From NCBI GenBank assembly GCA_003550325.1, contig QKWP01000485.1, positions 1 to 64,000 on the forward strand: a DNA stretch of 64,000 nucleotides, read 5' to 3'. The notes under the pieces were generated by a model. That model was not told the origin of the DNA, did no database searches, and worked only from the letters and a program-made list of their open reading frames with translations. Shown here in pieces: positions 12,013 to 25,037 of the stretch; positions within the stretch are counted from its first letter, which is position 1, and each line of letters starts with the position of its first letter. Source of the stretch: Gigaspora rosea. Taxonomy: Eukaryota; Glomeromycota; Glomeromycetes; Diversisporales; Gigasporaceae. Both the position numbers and the translations under genes were made by a program.

Positions 12013-13922
12013 ATGGCATCAAAAATTTTATAGGCGATATGCTTGAATTAATGGAAAATTTTCTTAAAAATTTAAATAAAGAAATTTATTCATTATACTA
12101 ATGCATACTTGTGAGCCAACATTGGTGCAAAATATCAATTCCTATTCTTTGGCAAGATCCATTTTCATTCGAACAAAGAAAGCCTCTATTCATTTCTAAA
12201 TATTTTTCGTTACTTGGTAAAGACAAAAAATCCATTTTAAAAGGATTTGGAATAAATACAGAATTTTTTGAAACACTTTTTGATTATACAAGATTTCTAA
12301 AGGTTCTTGATCTATCACATTTAAAAAGTAATAATGAAAAATGGATTGATTTACAGCAAGTTGTTCCAAAATCTTATTATACACTATCATTATATCATAT
12401 AATAAATTTATTAATTAAATTATTTATTGAGTCTGGTGCCATTTTGTACAAATTAGATTTACATTATTTATATATTCTTGATTATGAAATTAATTTGGAG
12501 AGACCGTTTTCATTAGAACAACATAAGCAATTTTTTTCACAACTCCAAGATTTAACCTTAAGCTTAATGATATTCGGCACTGAAAATGCTACTAATTTAT
12601 TAAGAATCTTAGAAAAAAATGCTACAAAAATTAGTGCTTTGAAGCTTGATAAATTTCATTCTGCATATAAGCTACAGTTATTTCAACCCCTTATACGTAT
12701 TATTAAATCATAAGAAAAACTTGGGCAATTTAGCATAGTTGGCAAACATTATTTTGCAGAATTCTACGGCATTGTTTCAGCTTTAAAGAGTCAAAAAACT
12801 TGTTACAAGAAGTTATATTAAAATATTGTCATTGTAGTGCAGAGTTTGAGATACTAAAAAATATTAAAAATTTAGAAATTCTTTGTACAAGGTATTATGG
12901 CAATCCAGAACTGTTGAACATATTAAATCATAAAATTAACACTTTAGAAATCGTTGGTGTCCATATTGATGCATCATATATAATTTAGATGTTAAAAAAT
13001 TCTGGTTTATTACTACAACGACTAAAATTTAGTTCTGATTCTATTTCAGAAGAACCTTTATTACTAGAAATGCTAAAGTTTTTCTGCCCAAACATTACAT
13101 ATCCTAATATTTCTTTTATTGAGTTGTTCACACAACTACTAAAGCTTATTGATAATTTACAAAACCTTCAATTCCTCACTAGTATCCAAATCGGATCTAA
13201 AAATGCAATCGATTAATCGATTAAATCGATTTGATTAAAAAGTTTATCATATATTTTGATTGATCAATTAATCGATTAATCAGAATAATCGATTATAGCG
13301 GAAAGGTGTGACCCATGCAGATCATAATGTCATTACCATAGGCCACACTTTTTGCAAACTGCCATAATCGATTGATCGATTATTCGATTAATTGGGTTAA
13401 TCGATTAATCGATTGATCAATTAATCAATTAATTGGGTTAATCGATTAATCGATTGATCCATTAATCAATTAATCAGATTAATCGATTAATCGCATATTT
13501 GAAAAGCCAATTGATTAATCATTGATCAATTAATTAATCCAATTAATCGATTTTTGATTTGGAACACTATTCCTCAAGTTAGGATATAACTCTCACTCAC
13601 TAGCAAAAGAAAAATTTAAAATGCTAGTTAGGCAGTTTGCAGAAATATTGAAATTAAACGTTGCAATATCTTGAGTTAAGGGGGACTTGGCTAAAACCGC
13701 ATATAAATATTTTTCTCAATAATTGCTATGCACCCTTAAAAACATTATTAATTTATAAGCATAAAAAAAATTACTAATGTAATAATGAAATTTTGCATAT
13801 GAAACAGAATATTGAAATATGTAGGTTTATTGGAATATTTGTTTTTAGATAATAATTTTAGAAATAAAATGGAAACATATATTACATTAGTACCATATGA
13901 AAGCATAGTTGTTAATTTCTAG
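12013..13922 (+). pseudogene. Broken F-box/LRR-like gene, copy C
   Basis: Same family as copy A. It differs from A, D and E in keeping CAG (12353-12355) where the others share a TAG stop, so its middle part reads open for 200 codons (12111-12713). It has its own early damage, including a stop after the YSLY segment near 12101, a stop at 12711-12713, and a stop before 12989. A 390-bp MITE (13179-13568) is inserted in the 3' third. The end is the shared stop at 13920-13922. Confidence 0.7.
13179..13568. mobile_element. hAT-type MITE with a satellite-like core
   Basis: 390 bp inserted in the F-box-type gene of unit C and absent from A, D and E. The 8-bp target attcctca is duplicated (13171-13178 and 13569-13576). 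Ends are inverted: AGTATCCAAATC on the left against AGTGTTCCAAATC from the right. The interior is a run of AATCGATT/ATTGATCAATTAAT palindromes rather than unique sequence. 8-bp duplication and short TIRs fit hAT. Confidence 0.85.
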
Positions 13923-13990
13923 TTTCAATAAATTAATTTTATTCATGTGGACAAAAAAATATTTTATATTATTTTTATGCATACTATTTT

Positions 13991-14603
13991 TTTTTAAACC
14001 TTGGTAGTATACCCAAGGGCGCTGTTGGTGCTCTTTTTAATAACTCATTTTTAACGGTCTTTATATATACAGAAGGTTTCCTAACTAAGCTATACCTCTC
14101 TCCAATCATCCGTTTCTCCTGGCTGACTCTAGCAAGTCAAACATGTCCGGTGCCCCGTACCTATTGGATCTTAGGCTGCTGTTTAGGAACTAAATATTCT
14201 GCTGGTATGCTATATAGGTCAGCCGTTTTTCGTCTGCTAGAAGCCACTTTCATTTTTGTCAGTATAGCGTTAGTTTTCTAGTTTCCTACTTCCTAGTTTA
14301 GTCAGTACTCTTGTCTTGTTTCACGTTTGTCTTATTCCTATTTTATAGTAAATGGTCCTTATGTTTATGACATTTCTTGTCAGATTTTTTCCTTTTCTGG
14401 ATGCCACATGCCTCTGTGACTATATCACACAACTCGTTATTGTTATAGTACTATGTTCATAACGTAAGAGATGTTCGACGCCTCTTTATAGATCCTTGCT
14501 ATTCGTGATTCCAAAATGGTTTTTGTCATCTACTAGATTCAAACTGGCGACCTTGCAAATATGACCCCGGAGTGCTAACTACTGCACAATCTGACCCAGG
14601 ATC
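13991..14603 (-). mobile_element. tRNA-derived SINE, copy C
   Basis: Same SINE as in unit A: poly(T) on the plus strand at the left end, tRNA-like head at the right end (B box complement near 14530-14545). Flanked by tatgcatactatttt (13976-13990) and tatgcgtactatttt (14604-14618), a 15-bp target duplication with one change. Confidence 0.85.
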
Positions 14604-16511
14604 ATATGCGTACTATTTTCAATGTAGTAAAGTCTACAAATTATAAATATTACAAAAATCAAATCTAAAATATAATAAAATCAATCCAAATCTTAAATTG
14701 CAAAAATACTAATCCAAAAAATATCGATATGATTACTTATACCCAAAAATAACATTTTTAAATAACATAAAATTTAACCAATAAAGCTGTATGTTTATAA
14801 TTAATATTTGAAAATTGAAATTTTAGATTATTTTAAAAAATTCAGAACAATCCAAAAACCAACTAGACAAATTTGGACCTAAATCATTTATTTAACTTAA
14901 AATATATCAATAATTAGAAACATTAACCAAATGTAATTTTATGAAACAATCCGGGAAATAAATAGGTGCATCTTGAAATTTGATACACACCTGATAGAGT
15001 AATTACAAAATAAAATAAATTTATAAACATAGTTAAAAAAAATTTGGTTACATTATACCTACTCTAATTGCATATGTATAAATTATTTTATTCTGCAAAA
15101 ATGAGATACACATTCTTAAATTACGTTAAATTATTAAATTACAAACTTGTTACAACTATTTTCAAAGGATGTGAATGGTCTCAAATTACCATGTTATGGG
15201 AAATTCACTAATTTTCTGAATGTAAAACGGATTTTTTAACTTATCAGCACATACTGAATATGAACATACATTTTATAAAATGCAAAGTATGCTCGTAATA
15301 ATAATTTTACAATAAAAATATAAATAAATACTGTATAGCTAATAAAAGTTATAAAGTTAAAATTTGTGTTCTGTATGTAATGAATAATTTGGGTTGTGTC
15401 GAAGTTTTTCACAAAAAATAATTCACTAGTAGAGTCAGAATATTCATTTAAATTTTAGTATTTCTATTGATTGACACACTGAATTACACCCAGTTTATGA
15501 TTTATAATTCTTGCGATGTAAATAGTTGAATTCAATAATTATAAATAAAGGCCCGTTTGAGTAACTCAAGCATAAAGCCGGGCACGCATTATAAACCAGG
15601 CCAACACTAACACACTAGCTGATCAGGCGGGTCACACAGAGCTCAAGGCACTAGCTGATTAGATGAGGTGATACAGGAGCCCCTGAATTAAACTCAGACT
15701 ACCGACTAATTTCATGCTACAAATCAGTTGATCACGTGGCATTACACTAAGCATTGATGAGAAATCACATAAATACACTTGCCACAGACTCTCTCTTTCT
15801 TCCTTATAGGCAAAACAACAAAGGATCAATAAAATGTTCTTAAAATCCGAATTCATAAACAATAAAACCATAGTATTGGTCGTTTTGCAGCCTGAAAAAT
15901 TTGGCAAAACAATCAATTGACAATGTCATAGGGATTTTTTTTAAAACCCAATATTCCTGATAATAAGAACTATTGAAAGGAATTTTCTAATATCAGCTGA
16001 TAGTTTTCACCTAATAAAAGCAGGCTGGATGAAATTCTAAAAAACTTGAATTTACAACAAATGACGAATCTGAGAAGAGAGGATTAGATGTGAATTTTGA
16101 TTGTTTCTCAAGACCAGGCATAAGTCCTATTGCTGTGACTGTTCTTTTGGTGATTTAATAATTTGGCATCATAATTTCTAAATTAAGCAGTAAATAATGT
16201 CAGCATAGTTGTCAATCAGGTTCAGGAGTTGTTGATATCAGGTACAATCATTTTCAAGCATGTATTACTATCATGTGAAAGTACCAGCATACAACTATTT
16301 AGCTGTAATTAGTAAGTAATTTATTGTTTTGTAATACCGGTTTTTAACAAGAGATGGTTCACCTTTAACTAGTTCAGAACAGGGTCCGAACCAGATGCAT
16401 CCCTGCCAGAAATATAAAAATGCGTACTTACGTAAATTTAGTACATACATAAGTGTGCTGTAACAATAACAAAATTATAACAAACCTACTTTAATTCTTT
16501 CTTCACTTTAA

Positions 16512-17986
16512 ATGGCATCAAAAATGTTTATGAGCTATATACCTAAATTAATGGAAAATATTCTTAAACTCATGCATACTGTGAGCTAACATTGGTGCAA
16601 AATGTCAATTTCTATTCTTTGCAAGATCCATTTTCATTCGAACAAAGAAAGCCTTTATTCATTTCAAATATTTTTCGTCACTTGTAAAGACGAAAAATCT
16701 ATTTTAAAAAGATTTGGAATAAATACAGAATTTTCTGAAACACTTTTTGATTATGCAAGATTTCTAAAAGTTCTTGATCTATCACATTTAAAAAGTAATA
16801 TTAAAAAATGGATTGATTTATAGCAAGTTGTTCCAAAATCTTATTATATACTATCATTATATCGTATAATGAATTTATTAATTAAATTATTTATTGAGTC
16901 TGGTGCCATTCTGTACAAATTAGATTTACATTATTTATATATTCTTGATTATGAAATTAATTTGAAGAGATCTTTTTTATTAGGACAACATAAGCAATTT
17001 TTTTCATGACTCCAAGATTTAACCTTGAGCTTAATGATATTTGGTACAAAAAATGCTACTAATTTATTAAGAATCTTGAAAAAAATGCTATGAAAATTAG
17101 TGCTTTGAAACTTGATAAATTTCATTCTGCATATAAGCCACAGTTATTTAAACCCCTTATATGTATTATTAAATTACAAGAACAACTTGAACAATTTAGC
17201 ATAGTTGGTAAACATTATCCAGCAGAATTCAACGAAATAGTTTTAGCTTTAGAGAGTCAAAAAAACTCGTTACAAGAAGTTATATTAGAATATTGTGATT
17301 GTAGTACAGATTTTGAGGTACTAAAAAGTAGTAAAATTTAGAAATTCTTCGTATGATGTATTATGACAATCCAGAACTGTTGAACATATTAAATTGTAAA
17401 ATTAACACTTTAGAAATCGTTAGTGTCCATATGGATGCATCATATTTAATTCAAATTTTAGAAAATTCTGGTTTATTATTACAACGACTAAAATTTAGTT
17501 CTGATTCTATTTCTGAATAATCTTTATTACTAGAAATGCTAAAGTTTTTCTGCCCAAACATTAAATATCTTAGCATTTCTTTTATTGAGTTATCCACACA
17601 ACTTTTAGAGCTTATTGATAATTTACAAAACCTTCAATTCCTTACGTTAGGATGTAACTCTCACTAGCAAAAGAAGAATTTAAAATGCCAGTTAGGCATT
17701 TTGTAAAATATCGCCATTAAAAGTGCAATATCTTGAGTTAAGGGGGACTTGTCTAAAACCGCATATGAATATTTTTCTCAATAATTGCAATGCACCCTTA
17801 AAAACATTATTAATTTATGAGCTTGACAAAAAAATTACTGAAGTAATAATGAAATTCTGCATACGAAATGAAATCTTGAAATATGTAGGTTTATTGGAAT
17901 ATTTGTTTTTAGATAATAATATTAGAAATGAAATGGAAACATATATTACATTAGTACCTTATGTAAGCATTGTTGTTAATTTCTAG
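16512..17986 (+). pseudogene. Broken F-box/LRR-like gene, copy D
   Basis: Starts like the others (MASKMF...) but lacks ~45 bp of the F-box-like helix region around 16565. It shares TAG with A and E (16821-16823) and TAA with E (17518-17520). The last 87 codons (17723-17986) are open and show the C-terminus of the family: MNIFLNNCNAPLKTLLIYEL, then IRNEILKYVGLLEYLFLDNN, ending VVNF. Several frameshifts separate the open parts. Confidence 0.7.
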
Positions 17987-18053
17987 TTTCTATAAATTAA
18001 TTTTATCCATGTGGATAAAAAATATTTTATATTATTTTTATGCATACTATTAT

Positions 18054-18667
18054 TTTTTTAAACTTGGTAGTATACCCAATGGCGCTATTGGCGCTCTTTT
18101 TATTAATTCATTTTTAATGGTCTTTACATATAAAGAAGGTTTTCCTAACTAAGCTATACCACCCTCAATTGTCTGTTTTTCTCGCTAACTCTAGCAAGTC
18201 AACCATGTCCGGTGCCCTGTACCTATTGGATCTTAAGCTGCTGTTTAGGAACTACATATTCTGCCAGTACACTATATTGGTCAGCCGTTTTTCGTCTGCT
18301 AGGAGCCACTTCCATTTTCATTGGTGTAGCGTTAGTTTCCTGGTTTCATACTTCCTAGTTTAGTCAGTATCCTTGTTTTGTTTCATGTTTGTCTAATTCC
18401 TATTTTATAGTGGATGGTCCTTATATTTACGACATTTCTTGTCAGATTTTTTTCTTTTCTGGATGCCGCATGACCTCTGTGGCTATATCACGCAACTTGT
18501 TATTGTTGTAGTACCATGTCCGTAACTGGAGAGATGTTTGATGCCTCTTTATAGACCCTTGCTATTCGTGATCCCAACACAGTTTTTGTCATTTACTAGA
18601 CTCAAATCGGCGAGCTTCTGAAGATGACCCCAAAGTGCTAACTACTGCACTATCTGAACCAGGGTCA
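18054..18667 (-). mobile_element. tRNA-derived SINE, copy D
   Basis: Same element and same position as in the other units. The duplication is partly worn (tatgcatactattat left, tttgcgtactaattt right). The B box complement (agactcaaatcgg) is mutated, so this copy is unlikely to keep an active internal promoter. Confidence 0.75.
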
Positions 18668-20551
18668 TTTGCGTACTAATTTCAATGTAGTTAAGTCAAC
18701 AAAATTATAAATGTCACAATAATCAAATTTAAAATATAATAAAATCGATCCAAATCTTAAATTGCAAAAATACTAATCCAAAAAATATCGTTATGATTAC
18801 TTATACCCGAAATAACATTATTCAAATAACATAAAATTTAACCAATAAAGCTTTAAGTTTATACTTAATATTTGAAAATTGAAATTTTGGATTATTTTAA
18901 AAAATTTAGGATGGCCCAAAAACCAACTAGACAAATTTGGACCTAAATCATTCATTTAACTTAAAATATATCAATAATTAGAAACATTAACCAAATGCAG
19001 TTTTATGCAAACATCTGGAAAATAAATAGGTGCATCTTAAAATTTGATACACAACTGATAGAGTATTTATAAAATAAAATAAATTTATAAACATAATTAA
19101 AAAAAAATTGGTTACATTATACCTACTCTAATTGCATATATATAAATTATTTTATTCGGCAAAAATGAGATACATATTCTTAAATTATGTTAAATTATTA
19201 AATTACAGACTTGTTACAACTATTTTCAAAGGGCGTGAACATTCTCAAATTACCATGTTATAGGAAATTTGCCAATTTTCTGAATGTCAAGATGGTTTTT
19301 TAACTTATTAGAACATACAGAATATAAATATACATTTTATAAATTGCAAAGTATGCTCGTAATGATAATTTTACAATAAAAATATAAATAAATACTATAT
19401 AGCTAATAATAGTTATGAAGTTAAAATTTGTGTTCTGTATGTAATAAATAATTTGAGTTGTGTCGGAGTTTTTCACAAAAAATAATTCACTAGTAGAGTC
19501 AGAATATTCATTTAAATTTTAGTATTTCTATTGATTGACAGACTGAATTACGCACAGTTTATGATTGGGATAATTCTTGCGATGTAAATAGTTGAATTCA
19601 ATAATTATAAATAAAGGCCCTTTTGAGTAACTCAAGCATAAGACCAGGCACGCATTATAAACCAGGCCAATACTAACATACTAGCTGATTAGGCGGGTCA
19701 CACAGAGCTCAAAGCACTAGCTGATTAGATGAGGTGACACAGAAGCCCCCAAATTAAACTCAGACTAACAACTAATTTCATGCTGACACATCGGTCGATC
19801 ACATGATATTACACTAAGCATTAACGAGAAATCACATAAATACACTTGCCACAGACTCTCTCTCTCCCTCACAGACAAAACAACAAAAGATCAATAAAAT
19901 GTCATTAAAATCTGAATTTATAAACACTATAACTATAGTATTGGTCGTTTTGTAGCCTGAAAAATTTGGCAAAACAACCGCATTGACAATGTTATAGGAA
20001 TTTTTCTTAAAACCCAATTTTCCTGATAATAAGAACTATTAAAAGGAATTTTATAATTTCAGCCGATGGTTTTCCACCTGCATAAAGCAGGCCGGATGGA
20101 ATTCTAAAGAACTTGAATTTACAACAAATGACGAATCTTGATTGTTTTTCAAGACACAGGCGTAACTCCTATTCTTGTGACTGTTCTTTTGGTGATTTAA
20201 TAATTTGGAATCATAATTTCTAAATTAAGCAGTAAATAATGTCACATAGTTGTCAATTAGGTTCAGGAGTTGTTGATGTCAGGTACAATTATTTTCAAGC
20301 ATGCATTACTATCATGTGAAAGCACCAGCAACTACTGTTTAGCTGTAATTTGTAAGTAATTTATTGTTTTGTGATATCGGTTTTTAACAAGACGTGGTTT
20401 GCCTTTAACTAGTTCAGGACAGGGACCGGACCAGATGCATCCCTACCAGAAATGTAAAAATACGTACTTACGTAAATTTAGTACATACAAAAGTGTGCTG
20501 TAGCAATACCAAAATCATAATGAACCTACTTTAATTCTTTTTTCACTTTAA

Positions 20552-22053
20552 ATGGTATCAAAAATGTTTATGGATAATATGCCCGAATTGATGGAAAATA
20601 TTTTTAAAAATTTAAATAAAGAAATTTATTCATTATACTCATGCATACTTGTGAGCTGTCATTGGTGCAAAATGTCAATTCCTATTCTTTTGCAAGATCT
20701 ATTTTTATTCGAACAAAGAAAGCCTTTATTCATTTCTAAATATTTTTTGTCACTTGGTAAAAACGAAAAATCCATTTTAAAAGGATTTGGAATAAATACT
20801 AAATTTTCTGAAACACTTTTTGATTATGCAAGATTTCTAAAGGTTCTTGATCTATCACATTTAAAATGTAATGTTGAAAAATGGATTGATTTATAGCAAG
20901 TTGTTCCAAAATATTATTATACACTATCATTATATCATATAATAATTTTATTAATTAAATTATTTATTGAGTCTGGTGCCATTTTATACAAATTAGATTT
21001 ACATTATTTATATATTCTTGATTATGAAATTAATTTGGAGGGACCTTTTTCATTAGGACAACATAAGCAATTTTTTTCACAACTCCAAGATTTAATCTTG
21101 AGCTTAATGATATTCGGCACTGAAAATGCCACTAATTTATTAAGAATCTTGGAAAAAATGCTACAAAAATTAGTTCTTTGAAACTTGATAAATTTCATTC
21201 TTTATATAAGCCACAGTTATTTCAACCCCTTATACATATTATTAAATCACAAGGACAACTTGGACAATTTAGCATAGTTGGTAAGCATTATTCTGCAGAA
21301 TTCTTCAGCTTTAGAGAGTCAAAAAAACTCGTTACAAGAAGTTATATTAGAATATTGTGATTGTAGTACAGAGTTTGAGGTACTAAAAAATAGTAAAAAT
21401 TTAGAAATTCTTTGTATGAGGTATTACAGCAATCAGAACTGTTGAACATATTAAATTGTAAAATTAACACTTTAGAAATTGTTGTTGTCCATATTGATGC
21501 ATCATATATAATTCAAATTTTAGAAAATTCTGGTTTATTACTACCACAACTAAAATTTAGTTCTGATTCTATTTCGGAATAATCTTTATTACTAGAAACA
21601 CTAAAGTTTTTCTGCCCAAACATTATATATCTTACTATTTCTTTTATTGTGTCATCCACACAACTCCTAGAGCTTATTAATAATTTACAAAACCTTCAAT
21701 TTCTCACATTAGAATGTAACTCTCACTCACTAGCAAAAGAAGAATTTAAAATGCTAATTAGGCAGTTTGCAGAAATATTGCCATTAAATGTTGCAATATC
21801 TTGAGTTAAGGGGGACTTGGCTAAAACCGCATATGAATATTTTTCTCAATAATTGCAATGCACCCTTAAAATCATTATTAATTTATGAGTTTGACAAAAA
21901 AATTACTGAAGTAATAATGAAATTTTGTATATAAAATGTAAATTGAAATACGTAGATTTATTGGAATATTTGTTTTTAGATGATAATATTAGAAATGAAA
22001 TGGAAATATATGTTATATTAGTACTGTATGAATGCATTGTTGTTGATTTCTAG
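20552..22053 (+). pseudogene. Broken F-box/LRR-like gene, copy E
   Basis: The N-terminal 114 codons are open and give the clearest F-box-like region: MPELMENIFKNLNKEIYSLY, then CILVSCHWCKMSIPIL. TAG at 20894-20896 is shared with A and D, TAA at 21580-21582 with D only. Later frameshifts break the LRR-like part. The reading ends at the shared stop 22051-22053. Confidence 0.72.
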
Positions 22054-22120
22054 TTTCTATAAATTAATTTTATTCATGTGGACAAAAAATATTTTATATT
22101 ATTTTTATGCATACTATTTT

Positions 22121-22733
22121 TTTTTTTAAACCTTGGTAGTATACCCAAGGGCGCTGTTGGCGCTCTTTTTATTAACTCATTTTTAATGGTCTTTACATAT
22201 AAAGAAGGTTTTCCTAACTAAGCTATACCACCCTCAATCGTCTGTATTTCCTAGCTGACTCTAGCAAGTCAATCACGTCCAGTGCCCTGTATCTTTTGGT
22301 CTTAGGCTACTGTTTAGAAACTACATATTCTGCTAGTACGCTATATAGGTCAGCCGTTTGTCTGCTGGGAGCCACTTCCATTTTTGTTGGTGTAGCATAA
22401 GTTTCCTGGTTTCCTACTTCCTAATTTATTGATACACTTGTCTTGTTTCACGTTTATCTTATTCCTATTTTATAGTGGATGGTACTTATGTTTATGACGT
22501 TTCTTGTCAGATTATTTCTATTTTATGGATGCCGCATGATCTCTATGGCTATGTCACGTAACTCATTATTGTTATAGTACCATGTTCATAACAGAAGAGA
22601 TGTTCATCGCCTCTTCATAGATCCTTGCTATTCGTGATCCTAACACGGTTTTTGTTATCTACTAGACTCGAACCGGTGACCTTGCGAATATGACTCCGGA
22701 GTGCTTACCACTGCACTATCCAACCCAGGGTCA
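22121..22733 (-). mobile_element. tRNA-derived SINE, copy E (best preserved)
   Basis: On the minus strand the head reads tRNA-like from ~22730: A box TAGTGCAGTGG, then B box GGTTCGAGTCT (complement near 22664-22674), RNA polymerase III style internal promoters. A ~540-bp body follows, ending in poly(A) (plus-strand T run 22121-22127). The 15-bp target tatgcatactatttt is duplicated exactly at 22106-22120 and 22734-22748. The body has no similarity I recognise; it may come from a LINE 3' end. Confidence 0.88.
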
Positions 22734-23041
22734 TATGCATACTATTTTCAATGTAGTTAAATCAACAAAATTATAAATATCACAAAAATCAAATTTAAAA
22801 TATAATAAAATCGATCCAAATCTTAAATTGCAAAAATACTAATCCAAAAAATATCAATATGATTACTTATACCTGAAAATAACATTATTCAAATAACATA
22901 AAATTTAACTAATAAAGCTGTATATTTATACTTAATATTTGAAAATTGAAATTTTGGATTATTTTAAGAAATTCAGGACGTTCCAAAAACAAACTAGACA
23001 AATTTGGACTTAAATCATTTATTTAACTTAAAATATATCCA

Positions 23042-23722
23042 AATATAATTTGTGCAAACATTCCAGAAAATAAATAGGTGCATTTTGAAATTTGATACAT
23101 ATCTGATAGAGTAATTATAAAATAAAATAAATATATAAACATAATTAAAAAAATTTGGTTACATTATACCTACACTAATTGCATATATATAAATTATTTT
23201 ATTCTGCAAAAATGATATACACTTTCTTAAATTACGTTAAATTATTAAGTTACAAACTTGTTACAACTATTTTCAAAGGGTGTGAACGGTCTCAAATTAC
23301 TATGTTATGGAAAATTTGCCAATTTTCTGAATATCAAGCCAGATTTTTTAACTTATTAGCACATACAGAATATAAACATATATTTTATAAAATGCAAAGT
23401 ACGCTCGTAATGATAATTTTACAATAAAATATAAATAAATACTGTATAGCTAATAATATTTATGAAGTTAAAATTTGTGTTCTGTATGTAATGAATAATT
23501 TGGGTTGTGTTAGAGTTTTTTACAAAAAATAATTCTCTAGTAGAGTTAGAATATTCATTTAAATTTAGTATTTCTATTAATTGACAGACTGAATTACACC
23601 CAGTTTATGATTGGGATAATTCTTGTGATGTAAATAGTTGAATTCAACAATTATAAATAAAGGCCCTTTTGAGTAACTCAAGCATAAAGCCTGGCACGCA
23701 TTATTAACTAGGCCAACACTAA
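23042..23722 (+). repeat. Truncated array unit F'
   Basis: Ends at the same unit position as B' and continues into X copy 3. It keeps the 70-codon ORF open (23212-23427). Confidence 0.85.
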
Positions 23723-24263
23723 CACACCATTAAACAAAGTAGTCTCTTCTATTACATTTAATTTCTATTCAGATCTTTTGCCTAGACATGTTGCGGTCGA
23801 ATCGGTTCTTTGAAAGGATTTGGCCTTTAGGATAGGTAGTACAATAAAAAGTCAGGGCCTAATCACATGTACTGTGGATCAGGTCACGGTTTATCAATCA
23901 ACTGGGTTTGATTAAGAATCAAGTCATGGATCATTATTTACACAAGTTCGGTTGGGGTAATTATGATCAATGCAAAAATCGATCGTGTCATGCATAAAAC
24001 ACGTGGATCAGTAAAGCTAAGTATTTTATGTTTAATTGATTAATTATGTAATAACAGTATAATTTATTAATCATAACTTAATTCAATTTGAAGGTCCGTT
24101 ATCACATATAAAAAAAACATATAAAAAAGTAAAGGAAGTTATACTTGATCGGCGGATAAAAAAGAAAAGAAAAGAAAAGAAAAAATAAAAAAACAACTAT
24201 ATCCTGTACCTTTGAAGACGGAAATAAGGATGTAACTGTAGGTATATATGGTTGGTCACAACT
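23723..24263 (+). repeat. Flank repeat X, copy 3
   Basis: Aligns with 4754-5290. The match stops where the GC-richer terminal sequence of the putative hAT element begins, which suggests X was the insertion target. Confidence 0.85.
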
Positions 24264-24395
24264 CTTATGTGTAGGGTGGAGGGCATGGGATTCATGGGCA
24301 TGCCCTCCTTATGCATGCCCCTGGGCATGCCCATATCACATGATTAGATATAGTTTCTAAGAATAAATCAAATTTGTGTAATCATAACTCTTACT

Positions 24396-24789
24396 TAAGG
24401 TTCTGCAATATTATTTGATCTTCAAATATTTGAATCAAATATTTGATCAAATTCAAATTCAAATTTGACTATATTTGATTTGATCAAATTCAAATATGGC
24501 CAATTTGATTTGATTTGACAAATATTTGATTTGATTTGAAAATTACTATTAAAAATTCAAATTCAAATCAAATTCAAATTCGAATATTTGAATAAATTCA
24601 AATATGGCCAATTTGATTTGAATTAAAAAAAAATTAAATTTGATTTGAAAATTACTATTAAAAATTCAAATTCAAATCAAATTCAAATTCGAATATTTGA
24701 ATCAAATCAAATTCAAATTAGGGTCAATTTGATTTGATCAAATTCAAATTGATCCAATATTTGATTTGATTTGAATTTGAGGAACCCTA
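24396..24789. mobile_element. hAT-type MITE with a satellite-like core
   Basis: 394 bp flanked by the exact 8-bp duplication ctcttact (24388-24395, 24790-24797). Ends are inverted: TAAGGTTCTGC against TAGGGTTCCTC. The interior consists of AAATTTGATTTGAATTCAAATATTT-type words in alternating orientation, including two near-identical ~100-bp direct copies (around 24540-24600 and 24650-24710). Same architecture as the MITE at 13179 but a different core. Confidence 0.85.
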
Positions 24790-25037
24790 CTCTTACTTGC
24801 TAATTTAATACAAATAAATAAACTTAAATATATAGCATCAATTTGAAAAGCTTAGATGATTTTATACTCGCCATTAATTTAATGTAAATAAATAACCTTA
24901 TCCGGCAAACTCATATGATTATGAAAAAATTTCTTACTGTTATTTTTTTCATGTGTTATGACGTAAACATGGTTATTTAAATTAAAACTCAGCGAGCAAC
25001 TCCCTACCAATCATGATCATAAATTGCCGGATAACAC

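Larger units (their letters stand above)
8152..14929 (+). repeat. Array unit C, 5'-truncated and interrupted
   Basis: 8152-8500 matches unit position ~137-475; the match resumes near 10986 and runs to 14929. The first ~136 bp of the unit are missing. The gap is filled by a 2.5-kb insertion. The unit also carries a MITE inside its F-box-type gene. Confidence 0.85.
14930..18993 (+). repeat. Array unit D
   Basis: Full unit of 4064 bp, same order of parts as A. The 70-codon ORF copy near 15101 carries stops. Closest to unit E, as judged by a shared derived stop in the F-box-type gene. Confidence 0.9.
18994..23041 (+). repeat. Array unit E
   Basis: Full unit of 4048 bp with the same parts in the same order; best preserved SINE copy of the four. 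Confidence 0.9.

Noticed and set aside
22664-22733. A functional tRNA gene on the minus strand
   Set aside because: A and B boxes are present but the acceptor stem is poor, and it is joined to a long body with poly(A) tail inside a target duplication.
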